A stretch of DNA of 64,000 bases from Kluyvera intermedia (GTDB lineage Bacteria > Pseudomonadota > Gammaproteobacteria > Enterobacterales > Enterobacteriaceae). Shown here in pieces: positions 1 to 8,866 of the stretch. The notes beneath the pieces are model-generated. The model searched no databases, had not been told where the DNA came from, and saw only the letters and a program-made list of their open reading frames with translations. Numbering within the stretch: the first letter of the stretch is position 1; the number at the start of each line of letters is the position of its first letter. A program made the translations under genes and the position numbers. Location: assembly GCF_021440345.1 (NCBI RefSeq), contig NZ_JAKCNS010000006.1, positions 44,105 to 108,104 on the forward strand, in the 5' to 3' direction.

Positions 1-96
<96 letters not shown>

Positions 97-150
97 TCAG
101 CATACGCCCGTAAACAGACTAAAAAATAGTATAATCTTGCGCATTAGGTC

Positions 151-180
151 TTGGCAGTTGCGGCAACTTTGAGCGACAAT
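151..180 (+). promoter_or_regulatory. chiX promoter
   Basis: TTGGCA (151-156) and GACAAT (175-180) are separated by 18 bases and would start transcription near 187, where alignment with E. coli ChiX puts the RNA 5' end. The spacing fits sigma-70; the -10 is imperfect. A better -10 (TATAAT, 130-135) lies too far upstream to give the known length. Confidence 0.5.
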
Positions 181-186
181 CGAAGG

Positions 187-266
187 ATCCGGAGTGAAAA
201 CTTCGGGATAATAATAATGATGAAATTCCTCTTTGACGGGCCAATAGAAATATTGGCCATTTTTTT
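187..266 (+). ncRNA. chiX: ChiX (SroB/MicM) Hfq-dependent small RNA
   Basis: The 3' half carries the ChiX signature: an AU-rich ATAATAATAATGATG stretch, then AAATTCCTCTTTGACGGG (the region that pairs with chiP and other mRNAs), then a terminator with stem GGCCAATA/TATTGGCC, GAAA loop (247-250) and seven T. The 5' part forms its own hairpin, CCGGAGT/ACTTCGG with one G-U pair and a GAAA loop (189-206). That 5' sequence differs from E. coli but the fold is kept. ChiX represses chitoporin synthesis in the absence of chito-oligosaccharides and is constitutive. The ybaK-ybaP location is conserved. The terminator T-run overlaps the stop codon of convergent ybaP. Confidence 0.88.
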
Positions 267-1059
267 ATTTCAACATCTGCGGCAGATTGCCTTCCCCGTA
301 TAAATGCAGCGCCCCCACCGCAACCACGTAGCGTCCCGGCGGCAGCGCTAGCAGCGTATCGCGCCAGGCTTCGTTGCGTTTCACCATCAAGACGTCATAC
401 AGCGACTGGCTGAAAGTATTTGGCAGCGAGGCCGTACCGCTTGACGGCGGCTGCTGTAGCCACCAGCCGATCATCACCTGTAACAATCTCGCGTTGGTAT
501 GCCAGTGGGTCAGAGTATCTTCCAGCAGCGCCATTCCGCCATCGGGCAGCTGGCACAGCAGATCAATCTGGCTGTCCGCGCCTTCCAGCTCCTGTACCGG
601 CAGTTCCGCGGCACGCGCGGCCGTGAGCAACTGGTAGTCGATACCGTAATCCGGGCGTAGCCCCAGCCGTTGTGCCTGGGTGGCCTGCAACACCATGGCA
701 ATCTGCCACAGCGGCTGGCTGTCAAAGCGAAACAGCGATAACCCCTGTTCGTTGACCCGGTTTTCCAGCTCGCTCAGCTGCGCTTCGCTAAGTCTTTCCG
801 CCAGCGGGGGACAGACGGGGAGATTGCTGAACGGGGTCTCGCTGCCGGAAATGTCGGCCTCGACGATCAGCGCATCGGCCTGGCGTAGTTTTTTAATCAG
901 CCGGGCGGGAAGCGGGGCCATATCGCGGGTCCCCATATGAATACTGCCGACCAGATGTAAATGGCGACCGCCGGGCAGCGAAACGTCCAGCGCAGGCCAG
1001 CTATAGGTTGAACCGCGCAGGGCATGCCACAGGCGTTGTAGTTGATTTAACAGGCTCAT
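265..1059 (-). CDS. ybaP: YbaP, TraB/GumN family protein
   Basis: 264 residues, the same length as E. coli YbaP. The start chosen is the ATG at 1057-1059, preceded by AGGGAG; the open frame extends 18 codons further upstream without a ribosome site. The protein shows the paired GX2H motifs of the TraB/GumN (TIKI-like) fold: GSIHMG near the N-terminus and GALHLYGEGNLPQML at the C-terminus, with conserved acidic residues between (IVEAD, ELEGAD). Relatives of this fold include metal-dependent peptidases, but no activity is proven for YbaP. The small HTH gene ybaQ, which follows ybaP in E. coli, is absent: copA begins after a short hairpin. Convergent with chiX, sharing the T-run. Confidence 0.9.
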   Translation of the reverse strand: MSLLNQLQRLWHALRGSTYSWPALDVSLPGGRHLHLVGSIHMGTRDMAPLPARLIKKLRQADALIVEADISGSETPFSNLPVCPPLAERLSEAQLSELENRVNEQGLSLFRFDSQPLWQIAMVLQATQAQRLGLRPDYGIDYQLLTAARAAELPVQELEGADSQIDLLCQLPDGGMALLEDTLTHWHTNARLLQVMIGWWLQQPPSSGTASLPNTFSQSLYDVLMVKRNEAWRDTLLALPPGRYVVAVGALHLYGEGNLPQMLK

Positions 1060-1117
1060 CCGCGCTCCCTGGAAGGAAAGTCTCATGCTAGCGCGATGGG
1101 GGAAAAGGTGCAAACGC

Positions 1118-1141
1118 GTCCCTCCCGAAGGCGGGAGGGAC
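1118..1141 (-). terminator. hairpin after copA
   Basis: Perfect 10-bp stem GTCCCTCCCG/CGGGAGGGAC with a four-base loop, seven bases past the copA stop. On the copA strand it is followed by a short mixed TTT/TTTT stretch, so intrinsic termination is plausible but not strong. Confidence 0.6.
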
Positions 1142-1148
1142 GGTGGGA

Positions 1149-3650
1149 TTACTGTTTTGGTTTAAAGCGCAGCAGGCGGTTAGCGTTGCTCACCACGGTA
1201 ATGGAGGAGAGCGCCATCGCCGCTCCGGCCACTACCGGGTTGAGCAATGTACCGGTCAGCGGCCACAAAATCCCGGCGGCAATCGGAATACCCAGCGAGT
1301 TGTAAACAAAGGCACCCAGCAGGTTCTGTTTCATGTTGCGCAGCGTGGCGCGGGAGATAGCCAGCGCATCGGCAACACCCACCAGGCTATGACGCATCAG
1401 GGTGATAGCCGCAGTTTCGATGGCCACATCGCTGCCGCCGCCCATGGCGATACCGACCTCAGCCTGCGCCAGCGCCGGGGCATCGTTAATGCCATCACCG
1501 ACCATCGCCACTTTCTGGCCCTGCGCCTGCAAATCTTTAATCGCCTGCGCTTTGCCATCCGGCAGGACGCCGGCAATGACTTCATCAATCCCTGCTTCTT
1601 TGGCAATCGCGTTAGCGGTGACCGGGTTATCGCCGGTCAGCATCACCAGGCGGTAGCCTTCGCGGTGCAGGCGCTGCAGCGCCGCCACGCTGTCGCTGCG
1701 CAGCGGATCGCGGATGGCGAACAGCGCGGCGGCATGACCATCAACGGCCAGCAGCACCGGCGTTGCACCTTTGGCGGCCTGCTGCGTCATTTCATCATCG
1801 AGTTCACGCGTCACGACCTGCTGCTCATGCATTAATGCCTGATTGCCCAGCAGTACCTGGTGTCCATCGACTTCACCGCTCACGCCCAGACCGCGCAGGG
1901 TACGGAAGGCATTGACCTGCGGGAGCGACTTCTCGGCCGCTTTTTCTAAAATGGCGCGTGCCAGCGGGTGGTTCGAACCCTGTTCCAACGCGGCGGCTAA
2001 ACGCAGCGCGGTGGCCTCGCTAAAGGTGCCCAGCGTTTTCACCGCCACCACCTGCGGTTTCCCTTCGGTCAGAGTACCGGTTTTATCAAATACCAGCGTG
2101 GTCAGTTCGCTGGCGCGCTGCAATGCATCAGCATCACGTACCAGGACGCCGTATTCAGCGGCGCGACCAACCCCGGAGATAATCGACATCGGGGTTGCCA
2201 GGCCAAGTGCACATGGGCAGGCAATGATCAGCACCGTGGTGGCAATCACCAGGGTGTAGACAATCTGCGGTGCTGGGCCGAAGAAGTACCAGATGGCGGC
2301 GCTGAAAATAGCGATAGCGACCACCACCGGCACAAACACCGCCGAGATTTTGTCGGCTAACTGACCAATTTCAGGCTTGCTGCTCTGCGCCTGGCGCACC
2401 ATTTTAATGATGCGTGACAAGGTGGTGTGGCTGCCGACCGCGCTGGCGCGGAACAACACGGAGCCGTCCTGCACCACGGTGCCGGCGTGAATGCTGTCGC
2501 CGTCGCCCTTTTGCTGTGGAATAGGCTCGCCGGTCAGCATCGCTTCATCAAACCAGGCTTCACCCTGGCTAATTTCCCCGTCGACCGGCACGCGATCGCC
2601 GGTGGCAAGACGCAGGGTCATACCCGGCTGCACGTCGGCCAGCGGCACGGTTTTTTCGCCGTCATCGGTGACCACTCGCGCGGTCGGCGGCGTGAGGTCG
2701 AGTAATTTTTCCAGCGCCCGGGACGAACGCTGACGCGCCCGTGCTTCCAGCATATGGCCGAGGTTTATCAAACCGATAATCATGGCGCTGGCTTCGTAAT
2801 AGAGGTGGCGAGCTTCCATCGGGAACCACTGTGGCCACAGGTTAACGCTCATGGAATAGAGCCACGCCACGCCGGTACCGAGGGCGACCAGCGTATCCAT
2901 GGTGGCGGTGCGATTCTTAAGGCTTTTCCAGGCGCTGCTGTAGAAGTGGCCGCCGGCAAAAACCATCACCGCGAGGGTTGCCAGGCCAATCACCAGCCAC
3001 AGGGAGCGGTTATCGTCGGAGACCATCATGTTGTCGCCGATCATCCCCCAAACCATCACCGGAATACCGACCAGCAGGGCGACAATCGCCTGCCAGCGAA
3101 AACGTTTCATGGTTGCCAGCGCGGTTTCCTGCTGACGTTCGCGGCGCTTGAGATCGTCCTCAATCGCTTCTGCGCCGTAGCCTGCTTTCTCTACGGCCTG
3201 TACTAAATCACCGGCGGAAGCGTTGCCCATCACTAAGGCCGTGCGCTCCGCCAGGTTTACCCGTGCCTGCACGACGCCGGGGACAGCCTGTAACGCTTTC
3301 TGTACCCGGGAAACGCAGCTGGCGCAGCTCATACCGTTGATCAGCAGCTGTTGGCTGTCATCCAGATCCTGTGCTGCCGGAAGCTCAGGGGTGGCCGCTG
3401 TCAGTGCTTCCGACGGGGATGATGACTCTGCCAGCGGTTTAGCCTTTGGGTGGCTTAACTCCGCACCGTATCCAGCTTGTTTAATGGTGTCGATAAGCGC
3501 TTCGGCGCTGGCGCTACCGGTGACGTGCGCGGTTTCGATGGTGACTTCTGCCTGTTCAACGTCGGGGCGTTGCTCCAGGCTCTCTTTGACGCGTTTTACG
3601 CAGTGACCGCAGGACAGGCCGTCCAGAGTCAGGTCGATGGTATGAGACAT
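1149..3650 (-). CDS. copA: CopA, Cu(+)-exporting P1B-type ATPase
   Basis: 833 residues (E. coli 834). CopA pumps Cu(I), delivered by glutathione or CopA(Z), from cytosol to periplasm. Two N-terminal heavy-metal domains carry GLSCGHC (Cys14, Cys17) and GMSCASC (Cys109, Cys112). The transmembrane CPC motif ([11 protein letters not shown]), phosphorylation loop [13 protein letters not shown] actuator loop, nucleotide-domain SNHPLA (His-Pro) and [12 protein letters not shown] hinge are all present. Start ATG 3648-3650 follows GGAG. Transcribed away from divergent cueR through a CueR-type promoter with a 19-bp spacer. Codons 67-70 contain a programmed -1 frameshift site that yields the 70-residue CopA(Z) (separate entry). 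Almost certain. Confidence 0.98.
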   Translation of the reverse strand: MSHTIDLTLDGLSCGHCVKRVKESLEQRPDVEQAEVTIETAHVTGSASAEALIDTIKQAGYGAELSHPKAKPLAESSSPSEALTAATPELPAAQDLDDSQQLLINGMSCASCVSRVQKALQAVPGVVQARVNLAERTALVMGNASAGDLVQAVEKAGYGAEAIEDDLKRRERQQETALATMKRFRWQAIVALLVGIPVMVWGMIGDNMMVSDDNRSLWLVIGLATLAVMVFAGGHFYSSAWKSLKNRTATMDTLVALGTGVAWLYSMSVNLWPQWFPMEARHLYYEASAMIIGLINLGHMLEARARQRSSRALEKLLDLTPPTARVVTDDGEKTVPLADVQPGMTLRLATGDRVPVDGEISQGEAWFDEAMLTGEPIPQQKGDGDSIHAGTVVQDGSVLFRASAVGSHTTLSRIIKMVRQAQSSKPEIGQLADKISAVFVPVVVAIAIFSAAIWYFFGPAPQIVYTLVIATTVLIIACPCALGLATPMSIISGVGRAAEYGVLVRDADALQRASELTTLVFDKTGTLTEGKPQVVAVKTLGTFSEATALRLAAALEQGSNHPLARAILEKAAEKSLPQVNAFRTLRGLGVSGEVDGHQVLLGNQALMHEQQVVTRELDDEMTQQAAKGATPVLLAVDGHAAALFAIRDPLRSDSVAALQRLHREGYRLVMLTGDNPVTANAIAKEAGIDEVIAGVLPDGKAQAIKDLQAQGQKVAMVGDGINDAPALAQAEVGIAMGGGSDVAIETAAITLMRHSLVGVADALAISRATLRNMKQNLLGAFVYNSLGIPIAAGILWPLTGTLLNPVVAGAAMALSSITVVSNANRLLRFKPKQ
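3439..3650 (-). other. copA(Z): CopA(Z) copper chaperone made by -1 ribosomal frameshifting
   Basis: On the copA strand, codons CAC-CCA-AAG contain the slippery heptamer C-CCA-AAG (3444-3450). A -1 slip gives CCC-AAA, then GGC, then TAA at 3439-3441. The product is copA residues 1-69 plus Gly, exactly 70 residues, the length reported for E. coli CopA(Z). Just downstream, CCGCTG pairs with CAGCGG about 30 bases on, and the stem extends by CAG/CTG after one mismatch, as expected for a stimulatory structure. The short product is the first metal-binding domain alone, with Cys14-X2-Cys17. The E. coli precedent is established; function here is inferred. Confidence 0.85.
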
Positions 3651-3705
3651 GATGCTCTCCTTAATTGCAGGGTGACCAAATTCACCTTTTCGTCTACAGT
3701 GATGA

Positions 3706-3736
3706 AGGTTAAACCTTCCAGCAAGGGGAAGGTCAA
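3706..3736 (-). promoter_or_regulatory. copA promoter with CueR dyad
   Basis: Read on the minus strand: -35 TTGACC (3731-3736), a 19-bp spacer, -10 TAACCT (3706-3711). The dyad CCTTCC-N7-GGAAGG (3714-3732) fills the spacer. An over-long 19-bp spacer with a central dyad is the hallmark of MerR-family activation by DNA untwisting. Confidence 0.9.
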
Positions 3737-3745
3737 GGGGGAAAA

Positions 3746-4156
3746 GTGAATATCAGTGATGTTGCCAAAAAAACCGGCTTAACCAGCAAAGCCATTCGCT
3801 TTTATGAAGAGAAGGGGCTGGTGACGCCGCCGCTGCGCAGCGAAAACGGCTACCGTAGCTATACGCAAAAGCATCTCGATGAATTTACGCTACTGCGCCA
3901 GGCGCGACAGGTGGGGTTCAATCTGGAAGAGTGCGGCGAGCTGGTGAATCTGTTTAACGATCCCCAGCGCCACAGCGCGGATGTGAAAGCGTATACGCTG
4001 CAAAAAGTGGCGGATATTGAACGCCATATTAGCGATTTGCAGGCGATGCGCGACCAGCTGATGTCGCTGGCCGCTTCCTGCCCGGGCGATGACAGCGCCG
4101 ACTGCCCGATTATTGATAATCTGTCCGGCTGCTGCCATCGTAAAGCCCAGGCTTGA
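3746..4156 (+). CDS. cueR: CueR, MerR-family Cu(I) sensor
   Basis: 136 residues. Cytosolic activator of copA (and of cueO elsewhere). The N-terminal winged helix ([23 protein letters not shown]) is followed by the dimerisation helix and the metal loop with Cys112 and Cys120 ([11 protein letters not shown]), the two ligands known to bind Cu(I) linearly. A CCH tail near the C-terminus is also typical. The start is GTG at 3746 with AAGGGGG five bases before it. The gene lies head-to-head with copA; the operator lies in the intervening 95 bases. Confidence 0.97.
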   Translation: MNISDVAKKTGLTSKAIRFYEEKGLVTPPLRSENGYRSYTQKHLDEFTLLRQARQVGFNLEECGELVNLFNDPQRHSADVKAYTLQKVADIERHISDLQAMRDQLMSLAASCPGDDSADCPIIDNLSGCCHRKAQA

Positions 4157-4159
4157 TGC

Positions 4160-4621
4160 TTAGCGAGGAGGGGAGATCCTGATGCGCAGGACAATCCCTT
4201 CCACCGCCACCACTTCCACTTTACTGCCTGCGGGCAGATCGTCATCGGCGATAACCGGCCACGAACTGTCGCCCACGCGCATATGACCGCGGCCGTTGAC
4301 CAGCTCGTTGTCGAGCGTAAAACGCTGCCCCAACAGCTGTTGACCGCGCTGGTTAAGCTGGCTTTCCGCCGGGCGCTGACCGCTAGCCCGCCGGTTTAGC
4401 CACTTCCACCACAGCCAGGCGGCCAGCAGCGTGAGCACCGCAAACAGCGTGCCCTGCCATTCCCAGCCAATCGGCAGTACCCACGTTAACAGCCCGGTGA
4501 CCGCCGCCGCGACGCCGCTCCACAGCAGATAGCCGCTGCCGCCGAGCATTTCTGCCGCCAGCAGCAGGCCGCCGAGGCTCAGCCAAAAAATATGCGGGTG
4601 CGCGAGCACCAGGGCAATCAT
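4160..4621 (-). CDS. ybbJ: YbbJ, NfeD-like inner-membrane protein, partner of QmcA
   Basis: 153 residues. The N-terminal two-thirds is hydrophobic with about three membrane segments (residues 1-75), followed by a soluble OB-fold domain containing [27 protein letters not shown] and the closing [13 protein letters not shown], typical of NfeD C-terminal domains. NfeD proteins are obligate partners of SPFH proteins; here the start overlaps the qmcA stop as ATGA, so the two are translationally coupled. Role: probably membrane microdomain organisation with QmcA; biochemical activity unknown. Convergent with cueR, three bases apart. Confidence 0.93.
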   Translation of the reverse strand: MIALVLAHPHIFWLSLGGLLLAAEMLGGSGYLLWSGVAAAVTGLLTWVLPIGWEWQGTLFAVLTLLAAWLWWKWLNRRASGQRPAESQLNQRGQQLLGQRFTLDNELVNGRGHMRVGDSSWPVIADDDLPAGSKVEVVAVEGIVLRIRISPPR

Positions 4622-5535
4622 GATGATTTCCGTTCGCTGGCGCTGTCTTTAATCAGCTCGGCGATCCCGGCAATTGAGCCCATCAGGCTGCTGGCATCCA
4701 GCGGCATCATCACCACTTTGCTGTTGCTGGACGAACCAATTTGCTGCAGCGCATCGGTATATTTCTGCGCCACGAAGTAGTTCACCGCCTGAATATCACC
4801 GGCGGCAATTGCCTCAGAAACCATTTTGGTGGCTCGGGCTTCTGCTTCCGCGGAACGTTCGCGCGCTTCCGCCTGCAGGAACGCTGACTGACGTTCACCT
4901 TCAGCGGTGAGGATCTGCGCCTGTTTTTCACCTTCGGCTTTGACTATCTGCGCCTGGCGGATACCTTCGGCCTCCAGAATGTAGGCACGTTTGGTTCGTT
5001 CGGCCTTCATCTGAGCGTTCATCGCATCAATCAGCTCCGCCGGTGGGCGAACGTCGCGAATCTCAATACGGGTAATTTTGATGCCCCACGGATTGGTGGC
5101 TTCATCGACGATATGCAGTAGGCGGGTGTTGATGTTATCGCGCTGGGAGAGCATTTCATCGAGCTCCATCGAACCCAGCACGGTACGGATGTTGGTCATC
5201 GTCAGGTTGATGATGGCCAGCTCAAGGTTGCTGACTTCATACGCCGCTTTCGGCGCATCAATCACCTGGATAAAACAGACGGCATCGATAGAAACGTTGG
5301 CGTTGTCTTTCGAGATAACTTCCTGGGAAGGAATATCAAGAACCTGTTCCATCATGTTGATCTTACGGCCAATACGGTCCATGAACGGCACGACCAGGCT
5401 TAAGCCGGGATGCAGCGTTTTGGTATAGCGGCCAAAGCGCTCAACCGTCCATTGATAGCCTTGCGGTACAACTTTGACGCCTGCGGCAACAATCACCAGC
5501 GCGACGAAGATAAGAATAGGGATAAATACCAGCAT
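4618..5535 (-). CDS. qmcA: QmcA, SPFH/stomatin-family membrane protein
   Basis: 305 residues, identical in length to E. coli QmcA. One N-terminal membrane anchor ([19 protein letters not shown]), then the SPFH domain ([54 protein letters not shown]), then an Ala/Glu-rich coiled coil (about 185-250) that drives ring assembly. Known as a multicopy suppressor of ftsH htpX growth defects. Coupled to ybbJ by a four-base overlap. Start ATG 5533-5535 follows AGGAGG. Confidence 0.96.
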   Translation of the reverse strand: MLVFIPILIFVALVIVAAGVKVVPQGYQWTVERFGRYTKTLHPGLSLVVPFMDRIGRKINMMEQVLDIPSQEVISKDNANVSIDAVCFIQVIDAPKAAYEVSNLELAIINLTMTNIRTVLGSMELDEMLSQRDNINTRLLHIVDEATNPWGIKITRIEIRDVRPPAELIDAMNAQMKAERTKRAYILEAEGIRQAQIVKAEGEKQAQILTAEGERQSAFLQAEARERSAEAEARATKMVSEAIAAGDIQAVNYFVAQKYTDALQQIGSSSNSKVVMMPLDASSLMGSIAGIAELIKDSASERKSS

Positions 5536-5655
5536 AAAACCTCCTGTTTAACTGTCCGTAACTTCATCAAGTATATCGGCTATGGCGCTGAAATTCGCCC
5601 CCTGAAATTAATTGGCGTTACACTGTAGGGACAAAAGAAAAAATCAGGATATGGA

Positions 5656-6333
5656 ATGGCAACAATGGAAAATAGCGCTATTTTACAGCTGCAAAATGTG
5701 GGCTTTGATATTGGTGGGCAGACGATTCTTAACGCGGTTAATCTCGGCATTGCCCCCGGAGAATTTAAACTCATTACCGGACCTTCAGGATGTGGGAAAA
5801 GCACCTTATTAAAAATAATCGCTTCCCTGCTTTCGCCGAGCCGCGGTGAGATGCTCTTTGAAGGTAAAGAGATAACCACGCTTTCACCCGAGGCCTATCG
5901 TCAGCAGGTTTCATACTGCGCGCAAACCCCGGCGCTGTTTGGCGATACGGTGTATGACAACCTGATATTTCCCTGGCAAATTCGCGGTAAGCAGCCGGAG
6001 CCGGATCGTTTTCTGTCGCAGTTGGTTCAATTTGGTTTGCCGGAAGAGACGCTGTCAAAATCGATAAACGAACTCTCGGGTGGGGAAAAGCAGCGGGTGT
6101 CATTAATTCGCAATCTGCAATTTCTGCCGAAGGTGCTGCTGCTGGATGAAATTACCAGCGCGCTGGATGAGAGCAATAAAAAGAACGTGAATGACATTAT
6201 TCATCAGTACGTTCGCGATAAGCAGGTGGCGGTGCTGTGGGTGACGCACGATAAAGATGAAATTAGCCATGCGGATGAGGTGATAACGCTGCCATCTCAT
6301 CGCGAAAGCGTGCGGGAGGCACATCATGAATGA
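5656..6333 (+). CDS. fetA: FetA, ATPase of iron exporter FetAB
   Basis: 225 residues. Walker A GPSGCGKST (about 43-51), Q-loop CAQTPALFGDT, signature LSGGEKQR, Walker B VLLLDEITSALD and H-loop VTHDKDE are all intact, so a functional ATPase. FetAB exports iron and protects E. coli against peroxide. The ATG at 5656 is chosen because AGGA lies six bases upstream; ATG 5665 is a poorer alternative at 15. Overlaps fetB by eight bases. Confidence 0.95.
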   Translation: MATMENSAILQLQNVGFDIGGQTILNAVNLGIAPGEFKLITGPSGCGKSTLLKIIASLLSPSRGEMLFEGKEITTLSPEAYRQQVSYCAQTPALFGDTVYDNLIFPWQIRGKQPEPDRFLSQLVQFGLPEETLSKSINELSGGEKQRVSLIRNLQFLPKVLLLDEITSALDESNKKNVNDIIHQYVRDKQVAVLWVTHDKDEISHADEVITLPSHRESVREAHHE

Positions 6334-7108
6334 TCATATTATTACCAACGAATCGTTAGCGCTGTCGATGGTGCTGGTGCTGGTTGCGGTACTGGTGAGC
6401 TACCGGGAAAAACTGGCGCTGGAAAAAGACATTATCTGGAGCATCTGCCGGGCGGTGGTACAGCTGGTGATCGTCGGCTACGTGCTGAAGTACATCTTCA
6501 ACGTCAACCACGCGATACTGACGCTGTGTATGGTGCTGTTTATCTGCTTTAACGCCGCCTATAACGCGCAAAAGCGCAGTAAATACATTGATAAAGCATT
6601 TATCTCCTCGTTTATCGCCATTACCACCGGCGCGGGGCTGACGCTGGCGGTACTGGTGTTTTCCGGGTCAATCGCCTTTGTGCCGATGCAGGTGATCCCG
6701 ATCTCCGGGATGATTGCCGGTAACGCGATGATTGCGGTGGGGTTGTGCTACAACAATCTGGGGCAGCGCTTCAGCGCCGAGCAGCAGCAAATTCAGGAAA
6801 AGTTAAGCCTGGGCGCGACGCCGAAAATGGCCTCGGCACGGCTGATTCGCGAAAGCATCCGCGCGTCGCTTATCCCAACGGTGGACTCAGCGAAAACTGT
6901 GGGTCTGGTGAGCCTGCCAGGGATGATGTCAGGGCTGATTTTTGCCGGTATCGACCCGGTAAAAGCGATTAAATACCAGATTATGGTGACGTTTATGCTG
7001 CTTTCTACCGCGAGCCTGTCGACGATTATCGCCTGCTACCTGACCTACCGGAAGTTTTACAATTCCCGCCACCAGCTGGTGGTGACGCAGTTGAAGAAGA
7101 GTGCGTGA
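6326..7108 (+). CDS. fetB: FetB, permease of iron exporter FetAB
   Basis: 260 residues (E. coli 259) of the UPF0014 membrane family. About seven hydrophobic segments; the conserved region GNAMIAVGLCYNNLGQRF and the LIRESIRASLIPTVDSAKTVGLVSLPGMMSGLIFAG block (coupling helix and following membrane segment) are typical of FetB. Works with FetA as an inner-membrane exporter. Start lies inside the end of fetA, so the pair is translationally coupled. Convergent with cnoX across a hairpin. Confidence 0.95.
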   Translation: MNDHIITNESLALSMVLVLVAVLVSYREKLALEKDIIWSICRAVVQLVIVGYVLKYIFNVNHAILTLCMVLFICFNAAYNAQKRSKYIDKAFISSFIAITTGAGLTLAVLVFSGSIAFVPMQVIPISGMIAGNAMIAVGLCYNNLGQRFSAEQQQIQEKLSLGATPKMASARLIRESIRASLIPTVDSAKTVGLVSLPGMMSGLIFAGIDPVKAIKYQIMVTFMLLSTASLSTIIACYLTYRKFYNSRHQLVVTQLKKSA

Positions 7109-7114
7109 GGGATT

Positions 7115-7147
7115 TCGCCCGGAGCCAGCGCGCTGCGCTCCGGGCGA
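7115..7147. terminator. bidirectional hairpin between fetB and cnoX
   Basis: TCGCCCGGAG (7115-7124) pairs perfectly with CTCCGGGCGA (7138-7147) around a 13-base loop. It sits between two convergent genes. No T-run, so it may be a REP-like extragenic palindrome rather than a classical terminator; a related CGCCCGGA palindrome recurs at 28871-28897. Confidence 0.55.
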
Positions 7148-7163
7148 TGAACAGAAACGGAAA

Positions 7164-8018
7164 TCAGTACAGCAGTGAGTACAGCTGACGACGGTACTTG
7201 GAGGCCAGCGCATCGCCGGTTCCCAGTGCCGCCAGAATTTCCTGCAGCATTTTGCGCGCCTGGCCATCCGCCGCGCCTAAATCTTTACGCAGGTGGCTGA
7301 ACAGCAGCTCCAGCGCTTCTTCATTACGCCCTACCTGATGCAACTGCAGCGCCAGCTTAGAGGCCAGCTCGGCATCGTCCGGGTTCTGCTCAACCTGCTG
7401 CTGCAACTGCTGAATCTCCGGGGTATCGGCCGCTTTTTTCAGTAGCTCAATTTGTGCCAGAAGCCCCTGATAATGGGTATCCTGATCCTGCAATGGAATG
7501 GTTTTCAGCACCGCTTCGGCGTCTTCGGAACGGTTAAGCGCAATCTGCGTTTCCGCCAGCAGCAGGCCAATCTGGCTATCCTGGCCGGAAAGCTGCCATG
7601 CGTCTTTCAGCAGCGGCAGGGCGTCGGCGTGGTTGCCTTCCTGAATCAGCGCCAGCGCCTGCTGCGCTTTCAGCTCTTCTTCACGCGGAAGCACTTTATC
7701 CAGCAGCGCGCGGATGGCTTCTTCCGGCTGTGGGCCCTGGAAACCGTCTACCGGCTGACCGTTCTGGAACAGATAAACGGTAGGAATGGCGCGCAGACCA
7801 AATTGGGAAGCGACCATCTGCTCGGCATCACAGTCAACCTTCGCCAGAATAAACTGACCGTTGTACTGCGCGGCCAGGCCTTCCAGCACCGGCGTCAGTT
7901 CCAGACAGTGCTGGCTGCGCTCGGACCAGAAATAGAACAGCACCGGAATGGAGGCGGATTGCTCCAGGGTCTGGTGCAGGTTAGCTTCGGTAATGTTTAC
8001 GATACTCTGTACGGACAT
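7164..8018 (-). CDS. cnoX: CnoX (YbbN), chaperedoxin
   Basis: 284 residues, same as E. coli CnoX. An N-terminal thioredoxin fold (1-110) has SQHC (Ser35-Cys38) where thioredoxin has CGPC, so it lacks normal disulfide reductase chemistry; Cys63 (KVDCDAEQ) is also conserved. The C-terminal half is TPR-like helical repeats. CnoX holds unfolding proteins during hypochlorous stress and hands them to DnaK/DnaJ and GroEL, forming mixed disulfides. Cytosolic. Lies 58 bases downstream of ybbO on the same strand. Confidence 0.96.
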   Translation of the reverse strand: MSVQSIVNITEANLHQTLEQSASIPVLFYFWSERSQHCLELTPVLEGLAAQYNGQFILAKVDCDAEQMVASQFGLRAIPTVYLFQNGQPVDGFQGPQPEEAIRALLDKVLPREEELKAQQALALIQEGNHADALPLLKDAWQLSGQDSQIGLLLAETQIALNRSEDAEAVLKTIPLQDQDTHYQGLLAQIELLKKAADTPEIQQLQQQVEQNPDDAELASKLALQLHQVGRNEEALELLFSHLRKDLGAADGQARKMLQEILAALGTGDALASKYRRQLYSLLY

Positions 8019-8076
8019 AAGTCATTCCCTATAATCGGTTTGTATTCGAGATGGGGGCAAAAGCGTGCGCTTCAAC

Positions 8077-8862
8077 TTAGCCCTGCAGAATTTTGTCCAT
8101 CAGTCGAGCCGGTAGCAGGCGTTTTAACCAGCCTACCGCATGGGTCACCAGCGTGACTGGATAGCGCAGCTTGGGTTTATCGCTGATAAACGCGTGGCGC
8201 ACTTTCTCCACCACGGCGTCCGGGCCCAGCGTAAATCGCGCAGCGATCCCTGGGTTTTCCACGGCGGTGTCGCTGGTCTGATTGACGTTGTCGGTAAAGC
8301 GGGTGCGAATAGGGCCGGGTTCAATCAGGCTGACTTTGACGCCGCTATGGCGTAACTCCATGCGCAGCGCGTCGGACCACGCTTCCAGCGCATATTTACT
8401 CGCGGCATAGGCGCCACGGCCCGGGGTAGAAATCAGCCCCATAACTGATGAGGTCATCACAATACGGCCTTCACCGTGCGGCACCATCGCGGGCAGCAGG
8501 CGCATGGTCAGCTGATGAACGCCAAAAAAGTTGGCGGAAAATTGCTGCACCATTTGCGCGCGGCTAATGCTCTCCAGCGGCCCATACACGCCGTATCCGG
8601 CGTTATTAAACAGACCAAACAGGCGATTATTAGTCAGGGTAATCACCTGGTCTGCGGCGTTATCGACGCTTTCCGGGCTATCGAGATCGAGGAGAATCCC
8701 CGTCAGCCCCATGCCGTCCATGCGTTTGACATCTTCGGGTTTGCGGCAGGCGGCCAGTACGCGAAACCCCTGACGCTTTAGTTCAAGTGCGCTTTCAAGA
8801 CCAATCCCACTGGAACATCCTGTAATTAAGACCGATTTTTGCATAACTTTACCTGAAGACAC
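8077..8862 (-). CDS. ybbO: YbbO, short-chain dehydrogenase/reductase
   Basis: 261 residues from the GTG at 8862 (GGAAAG eight bases before); an ATG at 8844 gives 256 residues and also has an AGG upstream, so the start is uncertain. Cofactor motif TGCSSGIG, structural NNAGYG, catalytic Ser (TSSVMGLIS) and YAASK mark a classical SDR. E. coli YbbO reduces aldehydes with NADP(H). It starts four bases after tesA stops and is probably cotranscribed with tesA, placing an aldehyde reductase beside an acyl thioesterase. Confidence 0.93.
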   Translation of the reverse strand: MSSGKVMQKSVLITGCSSGIGLESALELKRQGFRVLAACRKPEDVKRMDGMGLTGILLDLDSPESVDNAADQVITLTNNRLFGLFNNAGYGVYGPLESISRAQMVQQFSANFFGVHQLTMRLLPAMVPHGEGRIVMTSSVMGLISTPGRGAYAASKYALEAWSDALRMELRHSGVKVSLIEPGPIRTRFTDNVNQTSDTAVENPGIAARFTLGPDAVVEKVRHAFISDKPKLRYPVTLVTHAVGWLKRLLPARLMDKILQG

Positions 8863-8866
8863 CGCT

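Noticed and set aside
130..135. Consensus TATAAT as the chiX -10
   Set aside because: It would place the RNA start about 45 bases upstream of the conserved 5' hairpin; its reverse complement side (TATACT) fits a ybaK promoter better.
2754..3206. 150-codon plus-strand ORF inside copA
   Set aside because: Antisense shadow of copA with no recognisable domain or ribosome site.
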